The notes under the pieces are model-generated. The model was given only the letters and a program-made list of their open reading frames with translations. It had not been told where the DNA came from and searched no databases. This document shows positions 27,505 to 37,397 of a stretch of 54,420 bases of DNA, piece by piece. Made by a program: the position numbers and the translations under genes. Every line of letters starts with the position of its first letter. Position 1 is the stretch's first letter. The DNA is from Hydrogenophilales bacterium 28-61-23 (GTDB lineage: Bacteria; Pseudomonadota; Gammaproteobacteria; Burkholderiales; Thiobacillaceae): positions 1-54,420 of the forward strand of contig NCGJ01000016.1 of the NCBI GenBank assembly GCA_002281555.1, read 5' to 3'.

Positions 27505-28272
27505 ATGTGCGAACTGTTCGGTCTTTCCGCCAACCGGCCCGTTGCCACCCGCGATACGCTGCTTGGCCGGTTTCCCCCACGCGGCGGTCAGGTGGCGGAC
27601 AACCCGGACGGCTGGGGCCTGGCCTGGCGGGATTCCGTCGCGGCGGCGGACGCAGGGTTTCATCTGTCCAAGGAGCCGACGCCGGGCTGGCAAAGTCCCT
27701 TGTTCGCGCGTCTGGCCGATACGCTGGTGTCGGACCTGATGGTCGGCCATGTGCGCAAGGCGCGATTTCCGCCAGTCAACAGTCTGAACAACACCCATCC
27801 CTTTCAGCGGGCGTGCTGCGGCCGTAACTGGGTGTTCGCCCATAATGGCATGGTGCCGGATGTGGTGCAGCTGGAACGAGACAACCGGGATAGCTATTGC
27901 CAGCCCGAAGGCGAAACCGATTCCGAATTCGCCTTCTGCCACCTGCTCGGCCATCTTCACGGCCATCACGCCGGGGACTGGCTCGCCGAACTGGGCCGGA
28001 TCAGCGAATTGATCGCCTTGCACGGCAAATTCAACTTCCTGTTGTCGGATGGCATTCACCTGATTGCCTATGGTCATGATCGTCTGCATTACCTGGAAAC
28101 CGCGGGCGGCGCGGAACGGATTGCCCTGGTGACGACCGAGCCTCTGTCCGGACACCTCGGCTGGACCGCTTTCGCGCCGGGGGAGCTGCGCATCTACCGG
28201 CGCGGTGCTCTGGAAGCCCGGCTGCTGACCCATCCGCTCGAACCGGATATCAAGCCTGGGATTTTGAAATGA
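27505..28272 (+). CDS. Class II glutamine amidotransferase (YafJ-like)
   Basis: A 255-residue N-terminal-nucleophile type glutamine amidotransferase. The protein starts MCELFGLSANRPV, so removal of Met leaves Cys as the catalytic nucleophile. Further hallmarks are NPDGWGLAW, HVRKARFPPVNSLNNTHPFQ, WVFAHNGMVPD and the ETDSEFAFCHLL segment. It would release ammonia from glutamine or a related amide for an unknown acceptor, as in the YafJ/DUG3 group. It is followed, with a four-base overlap, by a small frame that resembles pieces of a cysteine desulfurase, and then by a putative metalloprotease. Confidence 0.92.
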   Translation: MCELFGLSANRPVATRDTLLGRFPPRGGQVADNPDGWGLAWRDSVAAADAGFHLSKEPTPGWQSPLFARLADTLVSDLMVGHVRKARFPPVNSLNNTHPFQRACCGRNWVFAHNGMVPDVVQLERDNRDSYCQPEGETDSEFAFCHLLGHLHGHHAGDWLAELGRISELIALHGKFNFLLSDGIHLIAYGHDRLHYLETAGGAERIALVTTEPLSGHLGWTAFAPGELRIYRRGALEARLLTHPLEPDIKPGILK

Positions 28273-28397
28273 CCGACCCCCTCTACCTGGACGACAACGC
28301 CAGCCACGAGCGCCGCCTGCGTCCCGGCACCGAGAATGTGCCGCATATCGTCGCACCAGTCAGCCAACTGGCGCCGCATCCGTGCGGGCGAGCTTGA
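28269..28397 (+). CDS. 42-residue ORF resembling an internally deleted cysteine desulfurase
   Basis: The frame overlaps the amidotransferase stop (ATGA) and its own TGA overlaps the next start (TGATG), so it is perfectly packed between two genes. The translation starts MTDPLYLDDNASHERRLRPG and continues TENVPHIVAPVSQLAPH. YLDDNAS resembles the NifS/IscS start (YLDNNAT), and ERRLRPGTENVPHIV resembles the internal RAGTENVPGIV motif of the same enzymes. A large in-frame deletion of a nifS-like gene would explain both. Whether it is translated is unknown; chance similarity is possible. Confidence 0.4.
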   Translation: MTDPLYLDDNASHERRLRPGTENVPHIVAPVSQLAPHPCGRA

Positions 28398-29044
28398 TGC
28401 GGGCTTGTTTTTTCGCGCTTGTCGCGTTCTCTTGCGGGCCTGCGGCCGGCGCGGACTGGCATATAGGCAACCGGGTTGTCATCGAGCACGGTACGCTGTC
28501 GATCGATCACAGCAAAAGCGTGAAGGAAATCTCGGCGGCGCAGGCCAAAGGCGGCTTCAAGGCGGACCACGGCGTCGGGCTGTTTCAGAACCGGATCAAG
28601 ACGGAACTGGCCTTCACTGAACTGGCGGTGCCGAACAAGCGCTTGTCACTGACCACGAAGATCACGACCACGCCGGTGATTTATGTCGCCAGAGAGCTTC
28701 CGAAAGATTCATGTTCCTATCAATTGGTGCTCGGGCACGAATTGCAGCATCAGGAATATGACCTGGAAGTTCTGCGTGCGATGCCGGATGAAATTCAAAA
28801 TCTCAGCCAGGATGTCTTCGATACCGGGGAGATCGACCGTACCGGCAGCCTGAATCAGGCGCGTGCCCGTAGTCGATTTTTTCAGCAATTCAATTTTGTC
28901 TATAAGACGCTTGGCGAAATGCGCCATCCGGTTATCGACAGCCCGGAGTCTTATCGACGTCTGAGCGGCCTGTGCAATGGCGGGCTGGCCGCCTATATTC
29001 CGGTCGGACCGGCGCCAAAAGCCGTTGCGAAAAAAAGCAAATAG
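28397..29044 (+). CDS. Putative periplasmic metalloprotease with HExxH motif
   Basis: About 215 residues. The N-terminus MRACFFALVAFSCGPAAGAD is a signal peptide with probable cleavage near AGA-D. The motif GHELQHQEYD (near residue 115) fits the zinc-binding HExxH of metallopeptidases, and a GEIDRTGSLNQARARSRFFQ segment follows. The layout is similar to DUF922-like secreted proteins, but the assignment is tentative. An in-frame GTG at 28382 would add five residues. The C-terminus is lysine-rich (KAVAKKSK). It lies directly before typA, with 93 bases between them that probably hold the typA promoter. Confidence 0.7.
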   Translation: MRACFFALVAFSCGPAAGADWHIGNRVVIEHGTLSIDHSKSVKEISAAQAKGGFKADHGVGLFQNRIKTELAFTELAVPNKRLSLTTKITTTPVIYVARELPKDSCSYQLVLGHELQHQEYDLEVLRAMPDEIQNLSQDVFDTGEIDRTGSLNQARARSRFFQQFNFVYKTLGEMRHPVIDSPESYRRLSGLCNGGLAAYIPVGPAPKAVAKKSK

Positions 29045-29137
29045 GCTGCCTGCTTTGCATTCCTGTTTTATTGCTGTCAAGTAATAGCAAGATGGCAATG
29101 TTAGAATCTTGCGTTTTTCTGAACGGACACCTCTCCA

Positions 29138-30955
<1,818 letters not shown>

Positions 30956-30974
30956 GGCCAGGTCGAGTTCAGGC

Positions 30975-31808
30975 GTGAGGGGGCGTGTGCCGGGATTCTG
31001 GAACACGCTCTTTTCCAGGTCTGAACAGGTCGGCGACGGCCCGGCTTCAGACGCGGAGTGGCAGAAGGCGGTGTCGTCGACACTTGCCCTGCCGCTTTTT
31101 TTTGGCCTGTCCGAAGCGGAAAAAGCCAGGTTGTGCGAATTGGCCGATCAATTGTCGCTGGATAAGGCATTCACGCCGGTTTCCGGCGCGGAGCTGGACG
31201 CATCCATGCGCGCATCGATCGCGTTGCAGGCGGCCTTGCCGATCATGAATCTGGGTTACCCGGCTTATCAGGGCTGGCGGGAAATCATTCTTTACCCGGC
31301 GGAATTCGTGCCGGATCGCGAAGTCACCGACGATTTCGGCGTCGTCCATCGGGTGCGGCATCCGTTGAGCGGCGAGGCCTGGGAAGGCGGGCCGCTGGTG
31401 CTGTCGCTCGCCGATGTCGCGGCTTCCGGCCACTGCCAGGGCTACAACGTGGTGATACACGAATTCGCGCACAAGCTGGATATGCGCAATGGCGCGGTGG
31501 ACGGTCTGCCGGCGCTGCATGCCGGCATGTCGGTCGCGGCCTGGGCAGCGGCGTTCAATGCCGCCTATCAGGATTTCTGCCTGCGCGTCGATGCCGGTGA
31601 AGACGGCGAAATCGACTCCTATGCGTCGGAAAGTCCGGCCGAGTTTTTCGCTGTTCTCACGGAATATTTTTTTGAAGCGCCGGATGTGCTGCAGGAACGC
31701 TATCCGGCGGTTTATCAACAGATGCGTCTGTATTACCGGCAAGACCCGCTGCCGCGGTTAGCGCCATTCTTTGAAGAAGAGGAAAACCATGACCCTGCAA
31801 CACCATGA
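30975..31808 (+). CDS. mtfA: MtfA-family zinc-dependent peptidase
   Basis: A 277-residue cytosolic zinc peptidase of the MtfA family (M90), known in E. coli for inactivating the glucose regulator Mlc. It shows FFGLSEAEKARLCELADQLS, PGWREIILYPAEF-like WREIILYPAEFVPDREV and the zinc motif VVIHEFAHKLDMRNGAVDGL (HEFAH near residue 162), with ESPAEFFAVLTEYFFEAPDV supplying the third ligand region. Translation starts at a GTG at 30975, with AGGCGTGAGG upstream providing only a weak ribosome-binding site. Its end overlaps the thioredoxin gene by 20 bases. Proximity to glycogen and pgi genes hints at a carbon-control role, but this is inference. Confidence 0.92.
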   Translation: MRGRVPGFWNTLFSRSEQVGDGPASDAEWQKAVSSTLALPLFFGLSEAEKARLCELADQLSLDKAFTPVSGAELDASMRASIALQAALPIMNLGYPAYQGWREIILYPAEFVPDREVTDDFGVVHRVRHPLSGEAWEGGPLVLSLADVAASGHCQGYNVVIHEFAHKLDMRNGAVDGLPALHAGMSVAAWAAAFNAAYQDFCLRVDAGEDGEIDSYASESPAEFFAVLTEYFFEAPDVLQERYPAVYQQMRLYYRQDPLPRLAPFFEEEENHDPATP

Positions 31809-32169
31809 TCATCAACACGAAAATGCCTGCAAGGATCAATGCATCTTCGATACCGATCTGCATCATTTCGAGCGTGATGTCATCGAGGCCTCGCACCATC
31901 ACATCGTCCTGGTCGACCTGTGGGCAGAGTGGTGCGGTCCGTGCCATTTCCTGTCGCCGATACTGACCAAAGTCATTCCCGAGTTCGCCGGCAAGGTCAA
32001 ACTGGCCAAGGTCGAGGTCGATGAGGACGAAAACATGAAGCTGGCCGGCCGCTATGGCGCGCGCGGTTTTCCGACCGTTCTGCTGTTCAAGGATGGCGAG
32101 GAGCGGGCCCGTTTTCACAGCGCCAAGCCGGAACATTTCGTGCGCGAATTCATCGCCGAGCACCTGTAG
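31789..32169 (+). CDS. Thioredoxin with His-rich N-terminus
   Basis: A 126-residue thioredoxin-fold protein with the canonical active site WAEWCGPCHFLSPIL (about residues 46-60) and the cis-proline region RGFPTVLLFKDGE. The first 18 residues, MTLQHHDHQHENACKDQC, are rich in histidine and contain two extra cysteines, which suggests metal binding or a membrane-independent redox role distinct from the housekeeping TrxA. The start at 31789 has AGAAGAGGAAA upstream and overlaps the mtfA end; an upstream TTG (31771) is less likely. Eight bases separate it from the following aminotransferase gene. Confidence 0.92.
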   Translation: MTLQHHDHQHENACKDQCIFDTDLHHFERDVIEASHHHIVLVDLWAEWCGPCHFLSPILTKVIPEFAGKVKLAKVEVDEDENMKLAGRYGARGFPTVLLFKDGEERARFHSAKPEHFVREFIAEHL

Positions 32170-32177
32170 TCGCTGTC

Positions 32178-33344
32178 ATGATGGTTGTTCCACCCGCTGC
32201 CCAGCGCGCCGAGGACATCGAACCTTTCCGCGTCATGGCCATCCTGGCTCGGGCGCGTGAACTGGAAGCGGCAGGGCGCGACATCATCCATCTGGAAATC
32301 GGCGAGCCGGATTTTGCGACGCCCGCGCCGGTGGTCGAAGCCGGCATCAATGCGCTGCGCGCCGGACATACCCACTACACGCCGGCCTTGGGCTTGCCGG
32401 CATTGCGCGCGGCGATTGCGGCTTACTACGGCGAGCGTTACTGCGTCGATGTGCCCGCCAGTCGGGTCTGCGTGACGCCGGGCGCCTCCGGCGCCTTGTT
32501 GCTGGCGATGGCGGGTCTGTTCAACCCGGGCGACGAAATTCTGCTGGCCGATCCCGGCTATCCCTGCAACCGGCATTTCGCCCGTCTGGTGGAAGCGCGC
32601 GCGGTGGGAATTCCGGTCGGGCCGGAGACCGGTTATCAACTCACCGCCGAACTGGTTGCGCGGCACTGGGGACCCAGGACGCGTGGCGTGCTGGTGGCCA
32701 ATCCGGGCAATCCGACCGGTACGCTGATTCCGGATGACGAGTTGCAAGCGATCCATGCCCTGGCGCGGGAGAAGGGCGGCTGGCTGATCGTCGACGAGAT
32801 CTATCACGAGTTGGCCTATGACCGCAGCCCGCCGAGCGCGGCCGGCATGGGCGAGGACGTGGTGGTGATCAACAGTTTCTCGAAATACTTCCTGATGACC
32901 GGCTGGCGTCTGGGCTGGATGCTGATGCCGGTAGCGATGCTGCCGAGCATCGATAAATTGGCGCAGAACATCTTCCTGTCCGCGCCGACCGTGGCGCAAC
33001 ACGCGGCCCTGGTCGCGCTTGCCACCGATACGCGCGTGCTGCTCGAAGGCTGTAAAGCCGAACTGCGCATGCGGCGAGACGATTTGTTGCCGGAGTTGGC
33101 GCGTCTGGGCTTCGATGTGAAGGCGCCGCCGCAAGGCGCGTTTTACTGCTATGCCGATGTCAGTCGATTTGGCCTGGCGGCGGAGGAATTGGCCGAACTT
33201 TTGCTGCTGGAGGCGGGCGTGGCCATCACGCCGGGAACGGACTTCGGCGCGCACGCGGCGAGCCGACATGTCCGCTTCGCCTACACCACTTCGCGGGATC
33301 GAATCCGGGAAGCTATGCGGCGAATCGAAGTCGTGCTGGCTTAG
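32178..33344 (+). CDS. Class I/II pyridoxal phosphate aminotransferase
   Basis: A 388-residue PLP-dependent aminotransferase of the AspC-like class I/II group. It has IIHLEIGEPDFATPAPVVEA, THYTPALGLPALRAAIAAYY, NPGNPTGTLIPDDELQAIHA and the PLP lysine in NSFSKYFLMTGWRLGWMLMP (about residue 236), then FDVKAPPQGAFYCYADVSRF and the C-terminal arginine region RHVRFAYTTSRDRI. The substrate cannot be fixed from sequence, though alanine/aspartate-type is plausible. It closes the typA-mtfA-thioredoxin group and overlaps the convergent PEP-CTERM gene by four bases. An ATG one codon later is equally possible. Confidence 0.92.
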   Translation: MMVVPPAAQRAEDIEPFRVMAILARARELEAAGRDIIHLEIGEPDFATPAPVVEAGINALRAGHTHYTPALGLPALRAAIAAYYGERYCVDVPASRVCVTPGASGALLLAMAGLFNPGDEILLADPGYPCNRHFARLVEARAVGIPVGPETGYQLTAELVARHWGPRTRGVLVANPGNPTGTLIPDDELQAIHALAREKGGWLIVDEIYHELAYDRSPPSAAGMGEDVVVINSFSKYFLMTGWRLGWMLMPVAMLPSIDKLAQNIFLSAPTVAQHAALVALATDTRVLLEGCKAELRMRRDDLLPELARLGFDVKAPPQGAFYCYADVSRFGLAAEELAELLLLEAGVAITPGTDFGAHAASRHVRFAYTTSRDRIREAMRRIEVVLA

Positions 33345-34162
33345 GCGGTCTTGCGACGGCGCAAGGCGGCCAGACCGAGGAGACCGAGGGGCAATAGCGC
33401 GAGTGTGCCGGGTTCAGGAACATTGGCGGCCGGCGGATCGGTGATGATCGTGTCATTGGCGCAATTCATCGTCCAGTGCACGTTGAAGCTCTCGCCCTGC
33501 CAACCGGCATCGGTCAGCAATTGAGTCGACAACGCGATTTCGTAGAAATAGTGGGTATCGTCCGCCCATTGGCCAATTTGTTTTTGGCCGGTGCTGTCGA
33601 TGGCCAGCGCGCTTACATCGCCAAGCTTCACACCACCCTTCATGGAGGCGGGATGCTCCGTTTTGATGAAGTCGGGAATCGCGTTGTCATTCCAGATGCC
33701 GTAAGACCAATCGCTTTGGGATGTTTTATAAACGCCGCCAGAAACCCCGAAGCCGTCCCAGCCTGGTTTGACATTGATACCGACTTCGTAGCTGCCGTTC
33801 TTGCCAAAATCGATCGCGAAATCGCCCGCGCCATAGCTTCCGCCACCTTGCGCGGTGCCGGGTTTATGGCCCGTCGCCAGCGCGATATACAACGTGCTGG
33901 CGTTCTTGAAAACGTAAAGCGCTTCAGCATCGTAAAGCTGGCCGCCCCAGCCTGCGTCAAGGCGCTGGTTTCCGTGCTGATCTTCCACGGTGAAATGCAC
34001 ACCCGCGTTAGGTATCCAGTCGGCGTTGTTTCCAGCGCTGTTGATGCCCGAGTCGACGCCCCAGTCGCCCAGGTTGCCGTCAACAGTTATGGCAAGTGCT
34101 TGAGCGCCCGCCGAGGCGAGCATGCCGGCTACGATCATCATGTGCATCAAGGTCTTTTTCAT
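33341..34162 (-). CDS. PEP-CTERM sorting domain protein
   Basis: A 273-residue secreted protein with an N-terminal signal peptide (MKKTLMHMMIVAGMLASAGA then QALA) and a C-terminal PEP-CTERM tail, VPEPGTLALLPLGLLGLAAL followed by RRRKTA. In bacteria with exosortase this tail anchors and releases extracellular or matrix proteins. The body starts ITVDGNLGDWGVDSG and is Gly/Asp/Trp-rich, a layout resembling a CBM9-like or DOMON-like carbohydrate-binding fold; the exact family is uncertain. The ATG at 34162 has GGGAG upstream. Its 3' end overlaps the convergent aminotransferase gene by four bases. No exosortase gene is in the window. Confidence 0.9.
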   Translation of the reverse strand: MKKTLMHMMIVAGMLASAGAQALAITVDGNLGDWGVDSGINSAGNNADWIPNAGVHFTVEDQHGNQRLDAGWGGQLYDAEALYVFKNASTLYIALATGHKPGTAQGGGSYGAGDFAIDFGKNGSYEVGINVKPGWDGFGVSGGVYKTSQSDWSYGIWNDNAIPDFIKTEHPASMKGGVKLGDVSALAIDSTGQKQIGQWADDTHYFYEIALSTQLLTDAGWQGESFNVHWTMNCANDTIITDPPAANVPEPGTLALLPLGLLGLAALRRRKTA

Positions 34163-34332
34163 CACAGCTCCCTTCGTTTGGATAAGAAGTTATATGCATG
34201 ATCTGTGCCAGTTATTATTTCTATATAAAACAAATGGTTGCTTGTTGTTTTCGATAGTTCGCCAAGTTGATTCGACTTGGAACTCGACAGCGGTGTTGAA
34301 GTTTTGGCAGGCGACTGGCTGTTGCGCGGGCG

Positions 34333-34360
34333 AAAAAAAACCGGCCCGAAGGCCGGCTTT
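34333..34360 (-). terminator. Rho-independent terminator after the Ala/Pro-rich lipoprotein gene
   Basis: Read on the minus strand: AAAGCCGGCC-TTCG-GGCCGGTTTTTTTT, a perfect seven-base GC stem with a TTCG tetraloop and a run of eight T. It lies about 20 bases past the lipoprotein stop. The 34166-34332 region otherwise holds the PEP-CTERM gene promoter area and no gene I can support. Confidence 0.9.
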
Positions 34361-34379
34361 CTTTACGCTGATTCGCCGA

Positions 34380-34616
34380 TTAGTGAGCGGCGGGGGCAGC
34401 GGGAGCGGCGGGAGCGGCTTCAGCAGCGGGCGCGGCGGGAGCAGCGTCAGCAGCGGGAGCGGCGGGAGCAGCATCAGCGGCGGGAGCAGCGGGAGCGGCA
34501 GGAGCGGCTTCAGCAGCGGGAGCGGCTTCAGCAGCGGGAGCAGCAGCTTCTTCTTTCTTGCCACAAGCAGACAGGGACAGAGCCAACAGAGCGGCGAGCA
34601 GGACGGTATATTTCAT
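34380..34616 (-). CDS. Small Ala/Pro-rich lipoprotein
   Basis: A 78-residue lipoprotein precursor. The signal MKYTVLLAALLALSLSACGK contains a good lipobox (LSAC) with the lipidated cysteine at residue 18, followed by KKEE and then a low-complexity tail of AAPAAE/AAPAAD-type units to the end. The DNA of the tail is a tandem GCAGCGGGAGC-type repeat, so length variation by slippage is likely. Similar low-complexity lipoproteins occur in many betaproteobacteria without known function. A 14-bp palindrome lies upstream and a strong terminator downstream, so it is probably a monocistronic, highly expressed gene. Confidence 0.8.
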   Translation of the reverse strand: MKYTVLLAALLALSLSACGKKEEAAAPAAEAAPAAEAAPAAPAAPAADAAPAAPAADAAPAAPAAEAAPAAPAAPAAH

Positions 34617-34640
34617 TTGTGTACTTCCTTAAAAAGATTG

Positions 34641-34654
34641 ATCAACATGTTGAT
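34641..34654. promoter_or_regulatory. Perfect 14-bp palindrome upstream of the lipoprotein gene
   Basis: ATCAACATGTTGAT is a perfect palindrome centred about 31 bases upstream of the lipoprotein ATG, between it and the pgi end. Such a site is typical of a dimeric repressor or activator operator. The surrounding AT-rich sequence may contain the promoter. No cognate regulator can be named. Confidence 0.5.
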
Positions 34655-34721
34655 TGTTAGCGTGTTTCGCGGGTAGCGATAACACTAACGGGCTGGATTC
34701 TAACAAAAAAAATAAATAGCG

Positions 34722-36365
34722 CTAGCCCGTGATGCCATGAATTTGGTCTATCAGACGATTGGTCGATACGTCGTGTGACCGCGCCGTCTTGGTCGACTCC
34801 AGTTCTGGAAGAATGATCTTGGCCAATTGTTTGCCGAGTTCAACGCCCCATTGGTCGTATGAGTTGATGTCCCAGATGACGCCCTGGACAAAGATTTTGT
34901 GCTCGTAGAGAGCGATCAAGCGGCCTAGCGTGCGCGGCGTCAGTTTGCGGTAGAGCAGGGAATTGGTCGGTCGGTTGCCGGGAAAAACCTTGTGCGGCGA
35001 CAGCGCCTTGATCTCGCTCTTGCTCAGGCCGGCTTCGGTCAACTCGCTTTCAACTTCCGAGCTGGTTTTGCCGCGCATCAAGGCTTCGGTCTGGGCCAGA
35101 AAGTTGGACAGCAACACGGCATGTTGTCCATTCACATCGTTATGCGATTCCGCCGCCGCCAGAAAGTCGCACGGAATCAGCTTCGAACCCTGGTGGATCA
35201 GTTGGTAGAAGGCGTGTTGGCCATTGGTGCCCGGTTCGCCGAACAGCACCGGGCCGGTGGATATCTTGGCCGATTTGCCCGCGCGGGTGACGCCCTTGCC
35301 GTTGCTTTCCATGTCGAGTTGCTGCAAATAGGCCGGGAAGCGGCTCAAGCGTTGTTCATAGGGCAGCACGGCGTAGCTTTGCGCGTCCCAGAAATTGTTG
35401 TACCAGACCCCGAGCAGCGCCAGGACCACCGGCATGTTCTCGGCCAGCGGCGCGCAGCGGAAATGCTCATCCATATCGAATGCGCCGCCGAGCAGTTCCT
35501 CGAACTCGTCCATGCCGATGTAAAGCGCGATGGGCAGTCCGATGGCCGACCAGAGCGAATAACGGCCGCCGACCCAATCCCAGAAACCGAACATGTTTGC
35601 CGTGTCGATGCCGAACTCGCGCACGGCGGCTTCGTTGGTGGAAACCGCGACGAAATGTTTGGCCACCGCCTTCACGTCCTTCTTCGCCGCATCCAGCAGC
35701 CAGGTGCGCGCGGCGGCGGCATTGAGCAGGGTTTCCTGCGTCGTGAACGTCTTCGAGGCGACGACAAACAGCGTCGTCGCCGGATCGAGGTCTTCCAGCG
35801 TGTCATAAAGATGGCTCGGATCGACGTTGGAAACGAAGTGCGCGCCGATGTTGCCGCCATAAGGCCGCAGCGCCAGACAGGCCATTGCCGGGCCGAGGTC
35901 GGAACCGCCGATGCCTATGTTGACCACATCCGTGATCGGCTTGCCGCTGAACCCCTTCCATTTGCCGGTGCGCACCAGATCGGCGAACACACGCATGCGC
36001 GCCAGGGTTTCGCGCACCTCCGGCATCACATCGCGGCCATCGAGCATGACTGGCTGTTCGGAACGGTTGCGCAGCGCCGTATGCAACACCGCACGGTTTT
36101 CCGTGATGTTGATCTTGTCGCCTGCAAACATCGCATCGCGCAGCGTTTCTACGCCACGTTCCTTGGCCAGTTTCAGCAGCAGCTTCATGGTCTGTGGCCG
36201 GATCAGGTTCTTCGAGTAATCCAGCAGCAAATCGTCCATTTGCATGGAAAACCGCTCGGCGCGTTTTTTATCCTTGGCGAACAGGTCGCGCAGATGCAGG
36301 CTTTTCCAGGCTTTGTGTTCTTCCTTGAGGGCTTTCCAGGCGGGGGATAGGGTCAGGTCGGGCAT
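34722..36365 (-). CDS. pgi: Glucose-6-phosphate isomerase
   Basis: Interconverts glucose-6-phosphate and fructose-6-phosphate; 547 residues, normal for the bacterial long form. Family motifs include [72 protein letters not shown] and, at the end, [16 protein letters not shown] with the catalytic lysine. It lies downstream of corA and glgB on the same strand, with 66 bases after corA, consistent with one transcription unit that links central sugar phosphates to glycogen synthesis. No anomalies seen. Confidence 0.98.
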   Translation of the reverse strand: MPDLTLSPAWKALKEEHKAWKSLHLRDLFAKDKKRAERFSMQMDDLLLDYSKNLIRPQTMKLLLKLAKERGVETLRDAMFAGDKINITENRAVLHTALRNRSEQPVMLDGRDVMPEVRETLARMRVFADLVRTGKWKGFSGKPITDVVNIGIGGSDLGPAMACLALRPYGGNIGAHFVSNVDPSHLYDTLEDLDPATTLFVVASKTFTTQETLLNAAAARTWLLDAAKKDVKAVAKHFVAVSTNEAAVREFGIDTANMFGFWDWVGGRYSLWSAIGLPIALYIGMDEFEELLGGAFDMDEHFRCAPLAENMPVVLALLGVWYNNFWDAQSYAVLPYEQRLSRFPAYLQQLDMESNGKGVTRAGKSAKISTGPVLFGEPGTNGQHAFYQLIHQGSKLIPCDFLAAAESHNDVNGQHAVLLSNFLAQTEALMRGKTSSEVESELTEAGLSKSEIKALSPHKVFPGNRPTNSLLYRKLTPRTLGRLIALYEHKIFVQGVIWDINSYDQWGVELGKQLAKIILPELESTKTARSHDVSTNRLIDQIHGITG

Positions 36366-36431
36366 GGTGAAACCAGGTAATTGTTGGAAGAGGTGGCGCG
36401 AGTATAGCCAGCAGAAATGTTCAATAACCGG

Positions 36432-37394
36432 TCAAATCCAGCTGCGCTGCTTCAACCTTCGATACAACCAATAGCAGCCGGCCCCTGTGCCCAATAACGT
36501 GAGCGGGTAGCCCCAGGCCCAGCCCAGTTCGGGCATGGTCTTGAAGTTCATGCCATAGAGGCTGAACACCAGGGTGGGGATGGCGAGGATGGCGCCCCAG
36601 CCGGCGAGTTTTTGTACCGCTTCGCTTTGCTGCATGGCGGCGGTGGTCATCGACAGTTGCATGGCGTCGGCGATCATTTCGCGCAGGCGGTCGAGCGTAT
36701 TGATCAGGCGCAGGGCGTGGTCTTCGACATCGCGATAGTAGGCGCGCAGTTCTTTGTCGACGATGTTGGCATGCAGGCGAATCAGGTCGCCACAGATTTC
36801 CGGTATTGGCTGTATGGCGGACATGAGTTGCTGGATTTCGCGTTTGGTTTCATACAGGCGTTGCAGGTTGTCGCTGGAAATGCCGTTGGAGAAAATGGCG
36901 GCTTCGAGATCGGCATAGCGGTCTTCCAGGCGCGCGGCGAGGGGACGTAGTTCGTCGACGACATGGTCGAGCAGCGCGTAAAGTGCCAGCCCGACGCTGA
37001 GCGGACGCGCGTAGGCTTGCAGTCTGTCCTGCACCTGGCGATAGCCGGGGCCGGTGCCATGGCGAATGATGGCGAGGTAGTTGGGGCCGCAGAACACGTG
37101 GGTTTCGCCGTATTCGATGGCGTTGTCCCACAACCGGGCGGTGCGCAGGACGACGAACAAGCCGCCGGCGTAGTCTTCGACTTTGGGTCGCTGGTGGGCG
37201 GTCAGCGCATCTTCGACCGCCAGTTCATGCAGGCCGAGCTCTTCCTGCAGCAGATCGAGCGTGGGTTTGTCCGGGTCGTTCAACTCCAGCCAGACCAGGC
37301 CGTCACCTGCCGCGATGGCCTCGCTGACGTCCTCGAAGGCAATCGACTGGCGCTGGCCACCCCGCAGCAGGTGGCAGGAGACGTCGATCGCCAT
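36432..37394 (-). CDS. corA: CorA-family magnesium/divalent cation transporter
   Basis: A 320-residue protein of the CorA family. The large N-terminal cytosolic part (residues 1-260) includes WLELNDPDKPTLDLLQEELG and VEDALTAHQRPKVEDYAGGL; the C-terminal membrane part has the signature YGMN in FSLYGMNFKTMPELGWAWGY and a second helix ending in a basic tail YRRLKQRSWI. It would form a pentameric channel for Mg2+ (or zinc, as in ZntB). Its ATG is three bases downstream of the glgB stop, so it is translated as part of the glgB-corA-pgi unit. Why a Mg transporter sits within a glycogen operon is not known. Confidence 0.95.
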   Translation of the reverse strand: MAIDVSCHLLRGGQRQSIAFEDVSEAIAAGDGLVWLELNDPDKPTLDLLQEELGLHELAVEDALTAHQRPKVEDYAGGLFVVLRTARLWDNAIEYGETHVFCGPNYLAIIRHGTGPGYRQVQDRLQAYARPLSVGLALYALLDHVVDELRPLAARLEDRYADLEAAIFSNGISSDNLQRLYETKREIQQLMSAIQPIPEICGDLIRLHANIVDKELRAYYRDVEDHALRLINTLDRLREMIADAMQLSMTTAAMQQSEAVQKLAGWGAILAIPTLVFSLYGMNFKTMPELGWAWGYPLTLLGTGAGCYWLYRRLKQRSWI

Positions 37395-37397
37395 TGC

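Noticed and set aside
27203-27739. Plus-strand frame of 178 codons before and into the amidotransferase gene
   Set aside because: Its 3' half is out of frame over a clearly coding gene and its 5' half is low-complexity Pro/Ser/Arg sequence.
29060-29110. TTGCT...AGCAA inverted repeat before typA as a regulatory site
   Set aside because: Only five paired bases with a ten-base spacer in an AT-rich promoter region; expected by chance.
34277-34660. Plus-strand Arg/Gln-rich frame opposite the small lipoprotein
   Set aside because: It is the antisense reading of the Ala/Pro tandem repeat and covers the terminator.
34685-34722. Possible terminator of pgi (CGGGCT and a T-rich run on the minus strand)
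   Set aside because: The complementary arms are separated by over 30 bases and the T-run lies inside the loop, so it does not form a proper terminator hairpin.
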